DNA of 64,000 nucleotides, from positions 310,001-374,000 of the forward strand of contig JARUHG010000003.1 in assembly GCA_031216755.1 (NCBI GenBank), read 5' to 3'. Under the pieces are notes generated by a model. It worked only from the letters and a program-made list of their open reading frames with translations, was not told where the DNA came from and ran no database searches. Every line of letters starts with the position of its first letter. The first letter of the stretch is position 1. The DNA is from Lysobacter arvi. Its GTDB lineage: Bacteria > Pseudomonadota > Gammaproteobacteria > Xanthomonadales > Xanthomonadaceae. Shown here piece by piece: positions 33,740 to 42,122 of the stretch. A program made the translations under genes and the position numbers.

Positions 33740-35425
33740 CTAGAACGACTTGCGCACCGTGAACCACGTCTGGCCGTGCGCGGTTGCGGTCGACGCGCCG
33801 GTCGGCCTCGCGTACGAAATCTGCGCGGCGAAGCCGTTGCGCTGCCAAGCCAGGCCGACGCCCGCGCCATGCAGCGACGCCCGCTCCGAAGCCGAGTCGC
33901 CCAGTGCGCGCACGGTGCCGCGGCCGTAGTCGTAGAACAGGTCGATCGTCGTACCGCGTGCACGCGGCAGGTGGTAACTGGCCCCGAGCGACACCACGCC
34001 GCCGCTGTCCACCGCCGCTGCGTTCTGGTCGTACGCACGCACCGCGTCGGGCCCACCGAGCGCCGCGCGTTCGGAAGCGTCCAGCGCTTCGCCCGACCAC
34101 TGCCCGCGCCCGCGCGCGCTCAGCACGACATTCGGCGTCACCGCCTTGAGCACGTCCGCCGAGAGCCGGACGACGAGGAAATCGCGCTTGCCATCCTGGG
34201 CCAGGACGTCCTGCGTCGTCCGGTCGATCTCCTCTCTGCGGATCTGTCCCTTTCGAACTTCGCCGGTGTAGCGCACCGCCATGCGATGCGCCTGGAGCGC
34301 GCCGGACACGTCGCCGTTGAGGGTCAACGCCAATGCGTCCGACTCGCGCCGGCTTTCCAGCAGGTCGCCAAAGCGCCGATCGTCGAGCCGGCGACGTTCG
34401 ATCGTCGCGCCCACATCGAGGTCGGATCCTCCCGCGTGCAGCGCAGGCGCGACTGCATAGAGCGAACCCACCCGCGCATCGCCCTTGCCGAGGCCTTCGA
34501 ACGCACCGCCCAGCCGATAGCCGACCTGCGAGTACGCGGCGCCCACGCGCGCCCTGCCCTGCGCGAAGGAGGTCTCGTAGCCGATGCGGCCCAGCCGCGT
34601 TTCGCCCACGCCGTCGCCGGACTGGAGCCCTCCCGGCGTGAGGTAAGCCAGCGCATCGAGGCGATCCCCCTGGCCGAACGGATTCTCGAACGATCCGGCC
34701 AGCCCCACGCGCACCTTGCCGGCTCCCGTCGAGCCGGCATTGTCGACAACCACGCCGCCGGCAAGCGTGTCGCCGGGCGCGACCTGCACGGTGACCAGCG
34801 TGCCGCCGTTCTCGCGGCCTTCGGACATCAGCGCCTGCACCGCCCCGACGCCGGGCAGCCGCTGCGCCAGGCGCACGCCGCGGCGGATCTGCCGCAACGT
34901 GCGGCGTCGCGCGAACAGGTCTTCGAGCACGCGGTTGGACACGTTCGAAGCGTTCTCGACCCGCACGTCCTCGATGCGGCCGTGCAGCACCTCCAGGCGC
35001 ACGACCCCATCGGTGATGGACTGCGGCGGCAACCGCACGCTGACGGGCGCATCAGCGAAGCGGAACAGCGCGAGGTTGATCTCGCCCCTGAGCGCCTGCA
35101 GTCGCGCGAAGGTGATGCGGTGGCCGCGGATGGGGGCGACGACGTCGGCGATGCGCGCGCGCTCGGCGTCGGTCGCATCGCCGGTCAGTTGCACGTCGTT
35201 GACGACGAAGGCGAGCTCGCCCGGCGCTGCCTCGGGAAGCGGCGCCGGCGCCGGATCGATGGTGGGAGAAGAAGTCCCGGACCGCGCTCCCGGGCCGGTC
35301 AGCACCGGGTTCTGGCGCAGTAGCGTGCCGGAGTTGGTGACGTACTCGACCGCTTCGGCGCGCGCGTGCAGCAGCGCGAGCGAACACAGCGTCAGGCCGA
35401 CGCCAGCGCGGGGGATGGATTTCAT
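33740..35425 (-). CDS. two-partner secretion outer-membrane transporter TpsB (ShlB/FhaC family)
   Basis: A 561-residue outer-membrane transporter of the BamA/Omp85 superfamily that exports its TpsA partner. Signal peptide (MKSIPRAGVGLTLCSLALLH, ending ARA), an N-terminal linker, POTRA 1 (FVVNDVQLTGDATDAERARI, ITFARLQALRGEINLALFRF) and POTRA 2 (TDGVVRLEVLHGRIEDVRVE, RRTLRQIRRGVRLAQRLPGV, LVTVQVAPGDTLAGGVVVDN). The C-terminal beta-barrel has strands ending in aromatic residues and a terminal FTVRKSF. The family VRGY motif appears as VRAYDQ. ATG 35425 begins the signal peptide. It lies upstream of tpsA on the same strand, the usual order. Confidence 0.92.
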   Translation of the reverse strand: MKSIPRAGVGLTLCSLALLHARAEAVEYVTNSGTLLRQNPVLTGPGARSGTSSPTIDPAPAPLPEAAPGELAFVVNDVQLTGDATDAERARIADVVAPIRGHRITFARLQALRGEINLALFRFADAPVSVRLPPQSITDGVVRLEVLHGRIEDVRVENASNVSNRVLEDLFARRRTLRQIRRGVRLAQRLPGVGAVQALMSEGRENGGTLVTVQVAPGDTLAGGVVVDNAGSTGAGKVRVGLAGSFENPFGQGDRLDALAYLTPGGLQSGDGVGETRLGRIGYETSFAQGRARVGAAYSQVGYRLGGAFEGLGKGDARVGSLYAVAPALHAGGSDLDVGATIERRRLDDRRFGDLLESRRESDALALTLNGDVSGALQAHRMAVRYTGEVRKGQIRREEIDRTTQDVLAQDGKRDFLVVRLSADVLKAVTPNVVLSARGRGQWSGEALDASERAALGGPDAVRAYDQNAAAVDSGGVVSLGASYHLPRARGTTIDLFYDYGRGTVRALGDSASERASLHGAGVGLAWQRNGFAAQISYARPTGASTATAHGQTWFTVRKSF

Positions 35426-35630
35426 CGGAGGCTCACGGCGATCCTTGCGCGACGCGCCGCAATGGCCGTCGATGACGCCGCAGCACCTTACGCAGGCGAC
35501 CTGACGGCCCATATCGGAATCGTCCGAGTTTTCATCACGCATGCCGCTGCGCTTTGCGAGCGTGGTCGGTTTCGATGGCGCAATCAATGCCATCCATTGC
35601 GATGCGTGACGGGCTTCGGGTCGCCCGCTG
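35426..35630. other. tpsB upstream region
   Basis: Together with the adjoining repeat array this makes a 559-base stretch without a gene. I see no coding frame with protein character and no strong promoter. The tpsB promoter should lie here. It is read towards tpsB on the minus strand, away from the REP-like array. Confidence 0.4.
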
Positions 35631-35984
35631 TGGTGGGGATCTGGGTGCCGTCCATGGCGAAACGTGTCCGGCTTCGGGTCGCCCAGCCCGGCCATCCCTG
35701 GCCGGGCGTTCGCGGCCGCGCGCGCCAGTGGCGCGCAAGCGCCCGCTGTGGTGGGGATCTGGGTGCCATCCATGGCGAAACGTGTCCGGCTTCGGGTCGC
35801 CCAGCCCGGCCATCCATGGCCGGGCGTTCGCGGCCGCGCGCGCCAGTGGCGCGCAAGCGCCCGCTGTGGTGGGGATCTGGATGCCGTCCATGGCGAAACG
35901 TGTCCGGCTTCGGAGGGCCCAGCCCGGCCATCCATGGCCGGGCGTTCGCGGCCGCGCGCGCCAGTGGCGCGCAAGCGCGGCCGC
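35631..35984. repeat. three tandem 118-bp REP-like units downstream of xerD
   Basis: Three direct repeats with exact 118-base spacing start at 35631, 35749 and 35867. Each reads tggtggggatctgg, tgcc(g/a)tccatggcg, aacgtgtccggcttcgg, then a hairpin GCCCGGCCA-tcc-TGGCCGGGC and a second hairpin GCGCGCCA-g-TGGCGCGC. The units are almost identical, differing by a few bases. The array ends directly at the xerD stop codon. A related single copy lies between gspG and gspF. The period is too long and the units too uniform for CRISPR. Confidence 0.9.
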
Positions 35985-36938
35985 TCACCCCCTCGGGTGG
36001 TGTTTGGCGTGGAGTTGTTTCAGTTGTTCCCGCGCGACCAGCGTGTAGATCTGCGTGGTCGAGAGCGAGCTGTGGCCCAGCAGCATCTGCAGCGCGCGCA
36101 GGTCGGCGCCGTGGTTGAGCAGGTGGGTGGCGAAGCTGTGGCGCAGGCCGTGCGGGCTGATGCGGTCCGGATCGATGCCCGCGGCCGCGGCGTACTTCTT
36201 CACCAGTTGCCAGAACTGCTGACGCGTCGGCGCCTCGCCGCTCGCGGACAGGAACAACGGCGCGAACGCGCGCTTCCCGGCGATCTGCGGGCGGGCCTGG
36301 GCGAGATAGCGTTCGAGCCAGTGCTGCGCCTCCTCGCCGAGCGGCACCAGCCGTTCCTTGCTGCCCTTGCCCATCACGCGCAGCGCGCCCTGGCGCAGGT
36401 TCACGGCGGTGGCAGGCAGATTGACCAGTTCGCTCACGCGAAGGCCGGCGGCGTACATGAGTTCCAGCATCGCGCGATCGCGAAGGCCGAGCGGCGTGGC
36501 GATGTCGGGCGCGGCGAGCAGCGCGTCGATCTGGCTTTCAGCCAGTGCCTTCGGCAACGACCTTGGCAGTTTGGGCGGATCGAGCAGCGCGGTCGGATCG
36601 TCGCCGCGCGCGCCACGCCGGACCATCCACCCATAGAACGCGCGCAACGCCGACAGCAGGCGCGCGTTGCTGCGCGGCGAATACCCCTGCTGCGAACGCC
36701 ACGCCAGATAATCGAACAGCGCCGCACGATCGGCGCCGGCGAGCCCGCCCGCGCGCCCATTGCGATGGCGCGCGAGCAGTTCGAGGTCGCGGCGATAACT
36801 GTCGAGCGTGGGCTGGGCGAGGCCGTTCTCGGCCCAGATCGCATCGAGGAAGCGTCCGATCAGCGCGGCATCTTCCTCGGGCAGCGGCGGCAATCCCATG
36901 GCGATGGAGCGGCGTTGCGCGGGCGTGCGTGCGGTCAT
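35985..36938 (-). CDS. xerD: site-specific tyrosine recombinase XerD
   Basis: A 317-residue tyrosine recombinase that with XerC resolves chromosome dimers at dif. It has an N-terminal SAM-like core-binding domain (about 22-110, [20 protein letters not shown]) and a C-terminal catalytic domain with the full set R167 (AGLRVSEL), K191 ([11 protein letters not shown]), H263 and R266 ([14 protein letters not shown]), H289 ([14 protein letters not shown]) and nucleophile Y298. The pattern [17 protein letters not shown] fits XerD rather than XerC. ATG 36938 is used; a second ATG 13 codons in is possible and neither has a strong ribosome-binding site. It is divergent from the RDD gene with only 29 bases between starts. 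Confidence 0.93.
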   Translation of the reverse strand: MTARTPAQRRSIAMGLPPLPEEDAALIGRFLDAIWAENGLAQPTLDSYRRDLELLARHRNGRAGGLAGADRAALFDYLAWRSQQGYSPRSNARLLSALRAFYGWMVRRGARGDDPTALLDPPKLPRSLPKALAESQIDALLAAPDIATPLGLRDRAMLELMYAAGLRVSELVNLPATAVNLRQGALRVMGKGSKERLVPLGEEAQHWLERYLAQARPQIAGKRAFAPLFLSASGEAPTRQQFWQLVKKYAAAAGIDPDRISPHGLRHSFATHLLNHGADLRALQMLLGHSSLSTTQIYTLVAREQLKQLHAKHHPRG

Positions 36939-36967
36939 CGACGCAGCTTAGCGGCTATCCTGATGCG

Positions 36968-37435
36968 ATGGCATCGACGTCCGGATCCACCCGACCTTCC
37001 GCGCTCATCGGCTGGCGCGTGCTCGCACTCGTCTACGACCTGTGGCCGGTGGTCGCGATGTGGATGGTGGCCTCGCTCGTGTTCACCGTCGGCTACACGC
37101 TCAGCGGACATGCAAGCCGGGAGAACATCGCGCCGTTCAGCGCACTGCAATGGGGGCTCTGGCTGGTGTGCTGGCTGATCACCGGCGCTTACGCACTGCT
37201 GAGCTGGCGACGTGGCGGACAGACGCTCGGCATGCGCCCGTGGCGATTGAAGGTCGTCGCGGCCGATGGCGTGTCCGCACCGGGTCTTCGTGCGCTGATG
37301 CTGCGGTTCGCCGTGGGAACCGCGTCGCTGCTGCTGGCCGGATCGGGCTTCTGGTGGGCGTGGGTCGATCGCGAACGCCTGACCTGGCACGACCGTGCGA
37401 GCGGAACGCGGATGGTGCGGTTGGCGAAGCGGTAG
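36968..37435 (+). CDS. RDD-family membrane protein
   Basis: A 155-residue inner-membrane protein of the RDD domain family, whose function is poorly known. The first helix holds ALIGWRVLALVYDLWPVVAM with the conserved Arg and the Asp of the RDD signature. The second (ALQWGLWLVCWLITGAYALL) is followed by the conserved cytoplasmic turn WRRGGQTLGMRPWRLKVVAA, and a third segment is LRFAVGTASLLLAGSGFWWA. It ends with the family motif TWHDRASGTRMVRL. ATG 36968 begins just before the domain. It is divergent from xerD and convergent to lptG, a neighbourhood also common in related gammaproteobacteria. Confidence 0.88.
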   Translation: MASTSGSTRPSALIGWRVLALVYDLWPVVAMWMVASLVFTVGYTLSGHASRENIAPFSALQWGLWLVCWLITGAYALLSWRRGGQTLGMRPWRLKVVAADGVSAPGLRALMLRFAVGTASLLLAGSGFWWAWVDRERLTWHDRASGTRMVRLAKR

Positions 37436-37601
37436 CGGCAACTCCAGCGGTCGCTGTCGAACAAGTCGCCTACGCACTAGCTCCGCAATCTGCCGCACAG
37501 GATTGCGGCGATTCACGTGGCGAGGATGGCGAGTCGGTAACGCGCCCTTGTGTTTCCGGTCGCAGGGCGTGCATCACGCGCGTCGGCTCGCGAGCGTGGC
37601 C

Positions 37602-38702
37602 TCACCCGCTGCGTCGTTTGAAGAGGAAGGTGGAGACGCCCAGCATGATCGCCGTCGGCAACAGGTACGCGATCCGGTAGTCGAACTTGTAGACCGTCGC
37701 CAGTTTCACGAACTGCGTCTGCAGCAGCCAGAAGCCGAGCGCGAAGACGATGCCGATGAACAGGCGCTTGCCCATGCCGCCACTGCGCAGCGTGCCGAAC
37801 GCGAACGGCACGGCCGCCAGGCACAGCGCCAGCACGTTGATGGGATAGAACCACCGGCCCCAGTAGTGCTCCTCGAATTCCGAGGCGTCCAGGTCGTTCC
37901 GCCGGCGGTATTCGATCGCGGCGCGAAGGTCCGCGCCCGACAGATAACGCGGCCGCTCCGTACCCGACGAGAGCGCGGCCGCATCGAGCTGGGATTTCCA
38001 GCGCTCCTCGGCCACCTTTTCCTGTCGCACCGAGCGCTCTTCGAAGTAGTTCCGCGTCACGTCGCGCAACAGCCATCCGCCCGGCCGGTGCTCGGCGACG
38101 CGCACGTGCGCGAGCGAGCGCAGGTGGCCGTCGGGCGCGAACTCGAACAGGGTGACGCTGTTGAGTTCGAGGAAGCGCTCGCCGTCGCGCTCGCGCTCCT
38201 GCCCGCCCGCGGCGCTGAGGATGGTCTCGCCTTCGCGCGCCCACAGCCCGCTGTACTGCGCCACCACCGTGTTGCCGGACTTCGCGCCGGATTTCAGCGC
38301 GTCGGCGCGTTGCTGCGTCCACGGGGCGATGCTCTCGCCGTTGATCACCATCAGCGCCGTCATCAGCGCAAGCGCACCCGCCACCGCCAACCCGAGCCGT
38401 CGACGGGACAAGCCCAGCGCACGCAGCGCGGTGAGCTCGGACGTTGCCGCGAGCTGGCCCAGCGCCATCAGCGAACCGATGACCGCCGCGTAGGGAAACA
38501 GGTAGTACAGGCGTCGCGGAATGCTCAGCGCCATATAGGCGAACGCTTCGGACAACCCGTACTTGCCCTTGCCGATGTCGCCGAACTCGCTCACCAGGCC
38601 GAGCATCACGTCCAGCCCGGCGAGCACCGCCCAGGTCAGCGCGACCGTGCCGAGCACGACGCGGCCGACATAGACGTCGTGGATTTTCGGGAACGGCCTC
38701 AT
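37602..38702 (-). CDS. lptG: LPS export permease LptG
   Basis: A 366-residue permease of the LptB2FG transporter that extracts lipopolysaccharide from the inner membrane. It has three N-terminal helices (TVALTWAVLAGLDVMLGLVS; YLFPYAAVIGSLMALGQLAA with the coupling-helix region TSELTALRALGLSRRRLG), a periplasmic beta-jellyroll (about 125-265) and three C-terminal helices (FYPINVLALCLAAVPFAFGT; LFIGIVFALGFWLLQTQFVK; IAYLLPTAIMLGVSTFLF). ATG 38702 overlaps the lptF stop (ATGA). The gene order lptF-lptG divergent from pepA is conserved in gammaproteobacteria. Confidence 0.94.
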   Translation of the reverse strand: MRPFPKIHDVYVGRVVLGTVALTWAVLAGLDVMLGLVSEFGDIGKGKYGLSEAFAYMALSIPRRLYYLFPYAAVIGSLMALGQLAATSELTALRALGLSRRRLGLAVAGALALMTALMVINGESIAPWTQQRADALKSGAKSGNTVVAQYSGLWAREGETILSAAGGQERERDGERFLELNSVTLFEFAPDGHLRSLAHVRVAEHRPGGWLLRDVTRNYFEERSVRQEKVAEERWKSQLDAAALSSGTERPRYLSGADLRAAIEYRRRNDLDASEFEEHYWGRWFYPINVLALCLAAVPFAFGTLRSGGMGKRLFIGIVFALGFWLLQTQFVKLATVYKFDYRIAYLLPTAIMLGVSTFLFKRRSG

Positions 38703-39802
38703 GCGCGGCCTCCGGTGGCGACCTTCGTCCTGGGCCGCCCGAGTCGGCCGTCGGTGAAATACAGCCACAGCGCGATTGCGAGAATCGGGACGACCAGCCA
38801 CCACAGGCCCAGGCCGCTGGCGATCTTGCCGTCCTCGAGCCAGCCGCGGCCGGCCGTCATCAGGTTCTGGCCGATGAGGTAAGCCAGAAAGCCCACCAGG
38901 ATGCGGCCGTAACGTGCCTGCCGCGGCATGCTGCGCGCCAGCGGCACGGCCATCAGGGCGAAGGCGAACGCGAGCAGCGGCGGCGCGATCCGGTAATGCA
39001 GCTGCGCGCGCGCCTCGCGGCTGTCGTCGCCGAGCAGCGCCGTCGTCGGCTGCATTTCCGGCGCGTCCGGGTCGTAGCGCTCGTCGTTGGCCGGCAGCAG
39101 GATCTCGTTGCGCGCGTAGCGCATGAGGCGGAAATCCTTGGGGCCCGTGGAGCGGCCTTCGATCTGGAATCCCTGGTTGAGCGTGAGGTAGCGGTGCCCC
39201 GCTTCGTCGACGGTGAGCTTGCCGTCGTTGGCGGTGATCACGTCCAGCAGGCCTTCGCCGTTGTCGCGGTAGACGAAGATTTTTTCCAGGCCACTGCCGT
39301 CCTTCGACATGTTCGAGACGTAGATGACCCCGTGGCCGCCCGGGATGCCGGTGAACGCGCCCGGCTCCAGCCCGGCCATGACCAGACTGCGGTTGGCATC
39401 GTTGATCATCTGCTTGGAGACACGGTCGGCCCACGGGCCCAGCCACAGGGAGCACGCGGCGACGACCGCCACCAGCGGGCCCACCACCCACAGCAGCGGC
39501 TTGAGCATGCGCCGCGGGCCGACGCCGATGGAGGCGATGACCGGCATTTCCGAATCGCGGTACAGGCGGCCCACGCCCATCATCAGCCCGAGCATCAGCG
39601 CCAGCGGCAGGATCAGCGGGAGCCACTTGAGCAGCACCAGCCCGAGCTGGGCCAGCATCAGGCCGGCGGGCACGCGGCCTCGCGCGATGTCCTGGAGCAC
39701 ATCGGTGAAGGCGCCGCCGACGGTGACGATCAGCAGGACGATCAGCGTCGCGAAGATCGCCTGCGCGAATTCGCTGATGAGGTAGCGGTCCAGCTTGGGC
39801 AT
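38699..39802 (-). CDS. lptF: LPS export permease LptF
   Basis: A 367-residue partner of LptG. N-terminus MPKLDRYLISEFAQAIFATL, helices at about 15-35, 55-80 and 100-120, the coupling region YRDSEMPVIASIGVGPRRML, a periplasmic jellyroll at about 130-260 with the substrate-path strands FRLMRYARNEILLPANDERY, then three further helices (APPLLAFAFALMAVPLARSM; ILVGFLAYLIGQNLMTAGRG; WWLVVPILAIALWLYF). It starts at ATG 39802, and its promoter must lie in the 327-base divergent region shared with pepA. LptF and LptG together bind the LptC/LptA bridge, encoded elsewhere. Confidence 0.94.
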   Translation of the reverse strand: MPKLDRYLISEFAQAIFATLIVLLIVTVGGAFTDVLQDIARGRVPAGLMLAQLGLVLLKWLPLILPLALMLGLMMGVGRLYRDSEMPVIASIGVGPRRMLKPLLWVVGPLVAVVAACSLWLGPWADRVSKQMINDANRSLVMAGLEPGAFTGIPGGHGVIYVSNMSKDGSGLEKIFVYRDNGEGLLDVITANDGKLTVDEAGHRYLTLNQGFQIEGRSTGPKDFRLMRYARNEILLPANDERYDPDAPEMQPTTALLGDDSREARAQLHYRIAPPLLAFAFALMAVPLARSMPRQARYGRILVGFLAYLIGQNLMTAGRGWLEDGKIASGLGLWWLVVPILAIALWLYFTDGRLGRPRTKVATGGRA

Positions 39803-40129
39803 CGTGTCGGTGGGGCCTGGGCGTTGGGGGAAGGACGGGCCAGTGTGGACGAGGTGGTGTGGACGGACGATGCGAATCGGCGACGGCGCACATTCCGCAA
39901 GCGGCCGACGTGCCCGGGCCGGATCGCACCCGCCGCGTACGCCACCGCCGGTCCGCGGGCCGTGGAGTGCGGCCTGCTAGAATCGGAGGTTCGTCCGAGG
40001 GCGTGAGGCGGCAGCGCGATGCGCGGCCCGGGATCGGATCCCCCTCACCGCCCAATTGTACGGAACTGTCGTACTCCGTACGGAACCACCGTACGGAACT
40101 GCCTCTCAATCTGCCCGGGAATCTGTTGG
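39803..40129. promoter_or_regulatory. divergent lptFG-pepA regulatory region
   Basis: This 327-base gap holds no gene. A -10-like TAGAAT at 39978-39983 points towards pepA, but no consensus -35 is seen. Three copies of GTACGGAAC follow (40058-40099). The lptF promoter should lie near the other end. Confidence 0.45.
40058..40099 (+). promoter_or_regulatory. three GTACGGAAC repeats upstream of pepA
   Basis: GTACGGAAC occurs at 40058-40066, 40078-40086 and 40091-40099. The second lies in a perfect 10-base palindrome TCCGTACGGA (40075-40084) and the third in CCGTACGG. They end 30 bases before the pepA start, in the position of an operator. PepA in E. coli is also a DNA-binding protein, so self-control is conceivable. 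Which protein binds is not known. Confidence 0.45.
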
Positions 40130-41605
40130 ATGGCCCTCGAATTCGACCTGAACCGCGACGCGCCCGCCGGCGCCCACACCGACTGCATCGTGGTCGGCGC
40201 CTTCGCCGACAACAGCCTGACGCCCGCGGCGAAGGCCCTCGACGACGCCAGCAACGGTCGCATCCGCGCCCTGCTCGAGCGCGGCGACGCCAGCGGCAAG
40301 ACCGGCAAGACCGCGCTGCTGCACGACCTGCCGGGCGTGGCCGCGCCGCGCGTGCTGGTGATCGGCCTGGGCGAGGCCGGCAAGTTCGGCGTGCCGCAGT
40401 ACCTCAAGGCCGTCGGCGACGCCGCGCGCACCCTCAAGAGCGGCCCGGTGTCGACCGCGCTGTTCACCCTGTCCGAACTCGACGTCGCCGGCCGCGACAA
40501 GGCCTGGAACATCCGCCAGGCCGTGATCGCCGCCGACCACGCGTGCTACCGCTACACGGCCACGCTGGGCACCTCGCGCAAGAAGGACGAGCCGGGCCTG
40601 CGCGCCCTGTCCGTGCTGGGCGACGACGCGGTCGCGCTCGCCCAGGGCCAGGCGATCGCCGCCGGCGTGCAGTTCTCGCGCGAGCTGGGCAACCTGCCGC
40701 CGAACATCTGCAACCCGGCCTATCTCGCGCAGCAGGCGCAGGAATTCGCCGGCCGCTTCCCCAGCACCTCGTGCGACGTGCTCGACGTCGCGCAGATGCA
40801 GGAGCTGGGCATGGGCTCGCTGCTGGCCGTCGGCCGCGGTTCGGCCAACCCGCCCAAGCTCATCGTGCTCAAGTACAACAACGGCGGCGACGCGAAGCCC
40901 TTCGTGCTCGTCGGCAAGGGCATCACCTTCGATACCGGCGGCATCAACCTCAAGACGCAGGGCGGCATCGAGGAAATGAAGTACGACATGTGCGGTGGCG
41001 CCACCGTCATGGGCACCTTCGTCGCCGCGGTCGGCATGCAGCTGCCGATCAACCTCGTCGTCGTGGTGCCGGCCGTCGAGAACATGCCCGACGCCGATGC
41101 GTACCGCCCGTCCGACGTGCTCACCAGCATGTCCGGCAAGACCATCGAAGTCGGCAACACCGACGCCGAAGGCCGCCTGATCCTCTGCGACGCGTTGACC
41201 TACGCGCAGCGGTTCGAACCGCAGGCGCTGGTGGACGTGGCCACGCTCACCGGCGCATGCATGATCGCGCTGGGCAAGTTCGCCTCGGGCCTGATGAGCA
41301 AGCACGACGACCTGGCCAACGAGCTCCTCGAAGCCGGCGAGAACGTGTTCGACCGCGCCTGGCGCTTGCCGCTGTGGGACGAGTACCAGACGCTGCTGGA
41401 GTCCAGCTTCGCCGACGTCTACAACATCGGCGGCCGCTGGGCCGGCGCGATCACCGCCGGTTGCTTCCTCGCGCGCTTCGCCGAAGGCCAGCGCTGGGCG
41501 CACCTGGACATCGCCGGCTCGGCCTCGGACGAAGGCAAGCGCGGCATGGCGACCGGCCGCCCGGTCGGCCTGCTGAGCCAGTGGTTGCTGGATCGCGCGG
41601 CCTGA
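40130..41605 (+). CDS. pepA: leucyl aminopeptidase PepA (M17)
   Basis: A 491-residue M17 aminopeptidase that releases N-terminal residues, with a hexamer and two metal ions. It has an N-terminal macro-like domain (about 1-170, [20 protein letters not shown]) and a catalytic domain with [20 protein letters not shown] (catalytic Lys, metal Asp), [34 protein letters not shown] and the signature [14 protein letters not shown]. In E. coli PepA is also an architectural DNA-binding factor. ATG 40130 follows CGGGAA; an in-frame extension to 40019 has no protein character. pepA, holC and valS form the usual gammaproteobacterial string, with holC only 4 bases behind. Confidence 0.95.
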   Translation: MALEFDLNRDAPAGAHTDCIVVGAFADNSLTPAAKALDDASNGRIRALLERGDASGKTGKTALLHDLPGVAAPRVLVIGLGEAGKFGVPQYLKAVGDAARTLKSGPVSTALFTLSELDVAGRDKAWNIRQAVIAADHACYRYTATLGTSRKKDEPGLRALSVLGDDAVALAQGQAIAAGVQFSRELGNLPPNICNPAYLAQQAQEFAGRFPSTSCDVLDVAQMQELGMGSLLAVGRGSANPPKLIVLKYNNGGDAKPFVLVGKGITFDTGGINLKTQGGIEEMKYDMCGGATVMGTFVAAVGMQLPINLVVVVPAVENMPDADAYRPSDVLTSMSGKTIEVGNTDAEGRLILCDALTYAQRFEPQALVDVATLTGACMIALGKFASGLMSKHDDLANELLEAGENVFDRAWRLPLWDEYQTLLESSFADVYNIGGRWAGAITAGCFLARFAEGQRWAHLDIAGSASDEGKRGMATGRPVGLLSQWLLDRAA

Positions 41606-41609
41606 CAGC

Positions 41610-42032
41610 GTGGCACGCGCCGATTTCTACCTGATCCAGAAGGACCGGTTCCGCGAGGAACCGCTCCTGCTGGTGTGCGAACTGGCACGCAAGGCGCACG
41701 ACGCCAACCTCTGGACGCTGGTGCTGGCGCGCGACGCCGAGCAGGCCGAACGGCTCGACGAGCTGTTGTGGGAGTTCGACGAGGACGCCTACATTCCGCA
41801 TCAGCTGGCGGGCGACGAGGAGGACGAGCTCGCACCGGTGCTCATCGCCACGCCCGACACCGACACGCCGATGCGCGCGCTGGTGATCAACCTTCGCGAC
41901 GAAGCGGTCGACGGCACGTTCGACCGCGTGCTGGAAGTGGTACCCGCCGACGACAGCGCACGCGGCCCGCTGCGCGAGCGCTGGAAGCAGTACCAGGCCC
42001 GCGGGCTGGAACTGAAGAAGTACGACATGTAG
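41610..42032 (+). CDS. holC: DNA polymerase III chi subunit HolC
   Basis: A 140-residue chi subunit of the clamp-loader complex. Chi binds the C-terminal tail of SSB and, through psi, connects the replicase to single-stranded DNA. Family features: the N-terminal strand ADFYLIQKD, the helix LLLVCELARKAHDANLWTLV, LARDAEQAERLDELLWEFDE, AYIPHQLAGD and the C-terminal RWKQYQARGLELKKYDM. A GTG start at 41610 lies 4 bases after the pepA stop, so the two are co-translated. Its partner psi is encoded at 45992-46414. Confidence 0.93.
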   Translation: MARADFYLIQKDRFREEPLLLVCELARKAHDANLWTLVLARDAEQAERLDELLWEFDEDAYIPHQLAGDEEDELAPVLIATPDTDTPMRALVINLRDEAVDGTFDRVLEVVPADDSARGPLRERWKQYQARGLELKKYDM

Positions 42033-42035
42033 CGC

Positions 42036-42112
42036 CGGGATTCGGGATTCGATATTCGAGATTCGGATCGTTCCCGACCGGCGCTTTTACGAATCCCGAA
42101 CCACGAATCACG
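42036..42112. repeat. heptamer repeats in inverted arrangement upstream of valS
   Basis: GGGATTCGGGATTCG-type heptamers (42037-42066) face copies in reverse orientation (acgaatcccgaaccacgaat, from about 42090) across a GC-rich centre, so the transcript could fold into an imperfect hairpin just before the valS start. The unit matches the heptamer array upstream of gspF. Confidence 0.55.
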
Positions 42113-42122
42113 AACCCCGGCC

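Noticed and set aside
35631..35984. Possible CRISPR array
   Set aside because: Units are 118 bp, nearly identical throughout with no unique spacers, and no cas genes are present.
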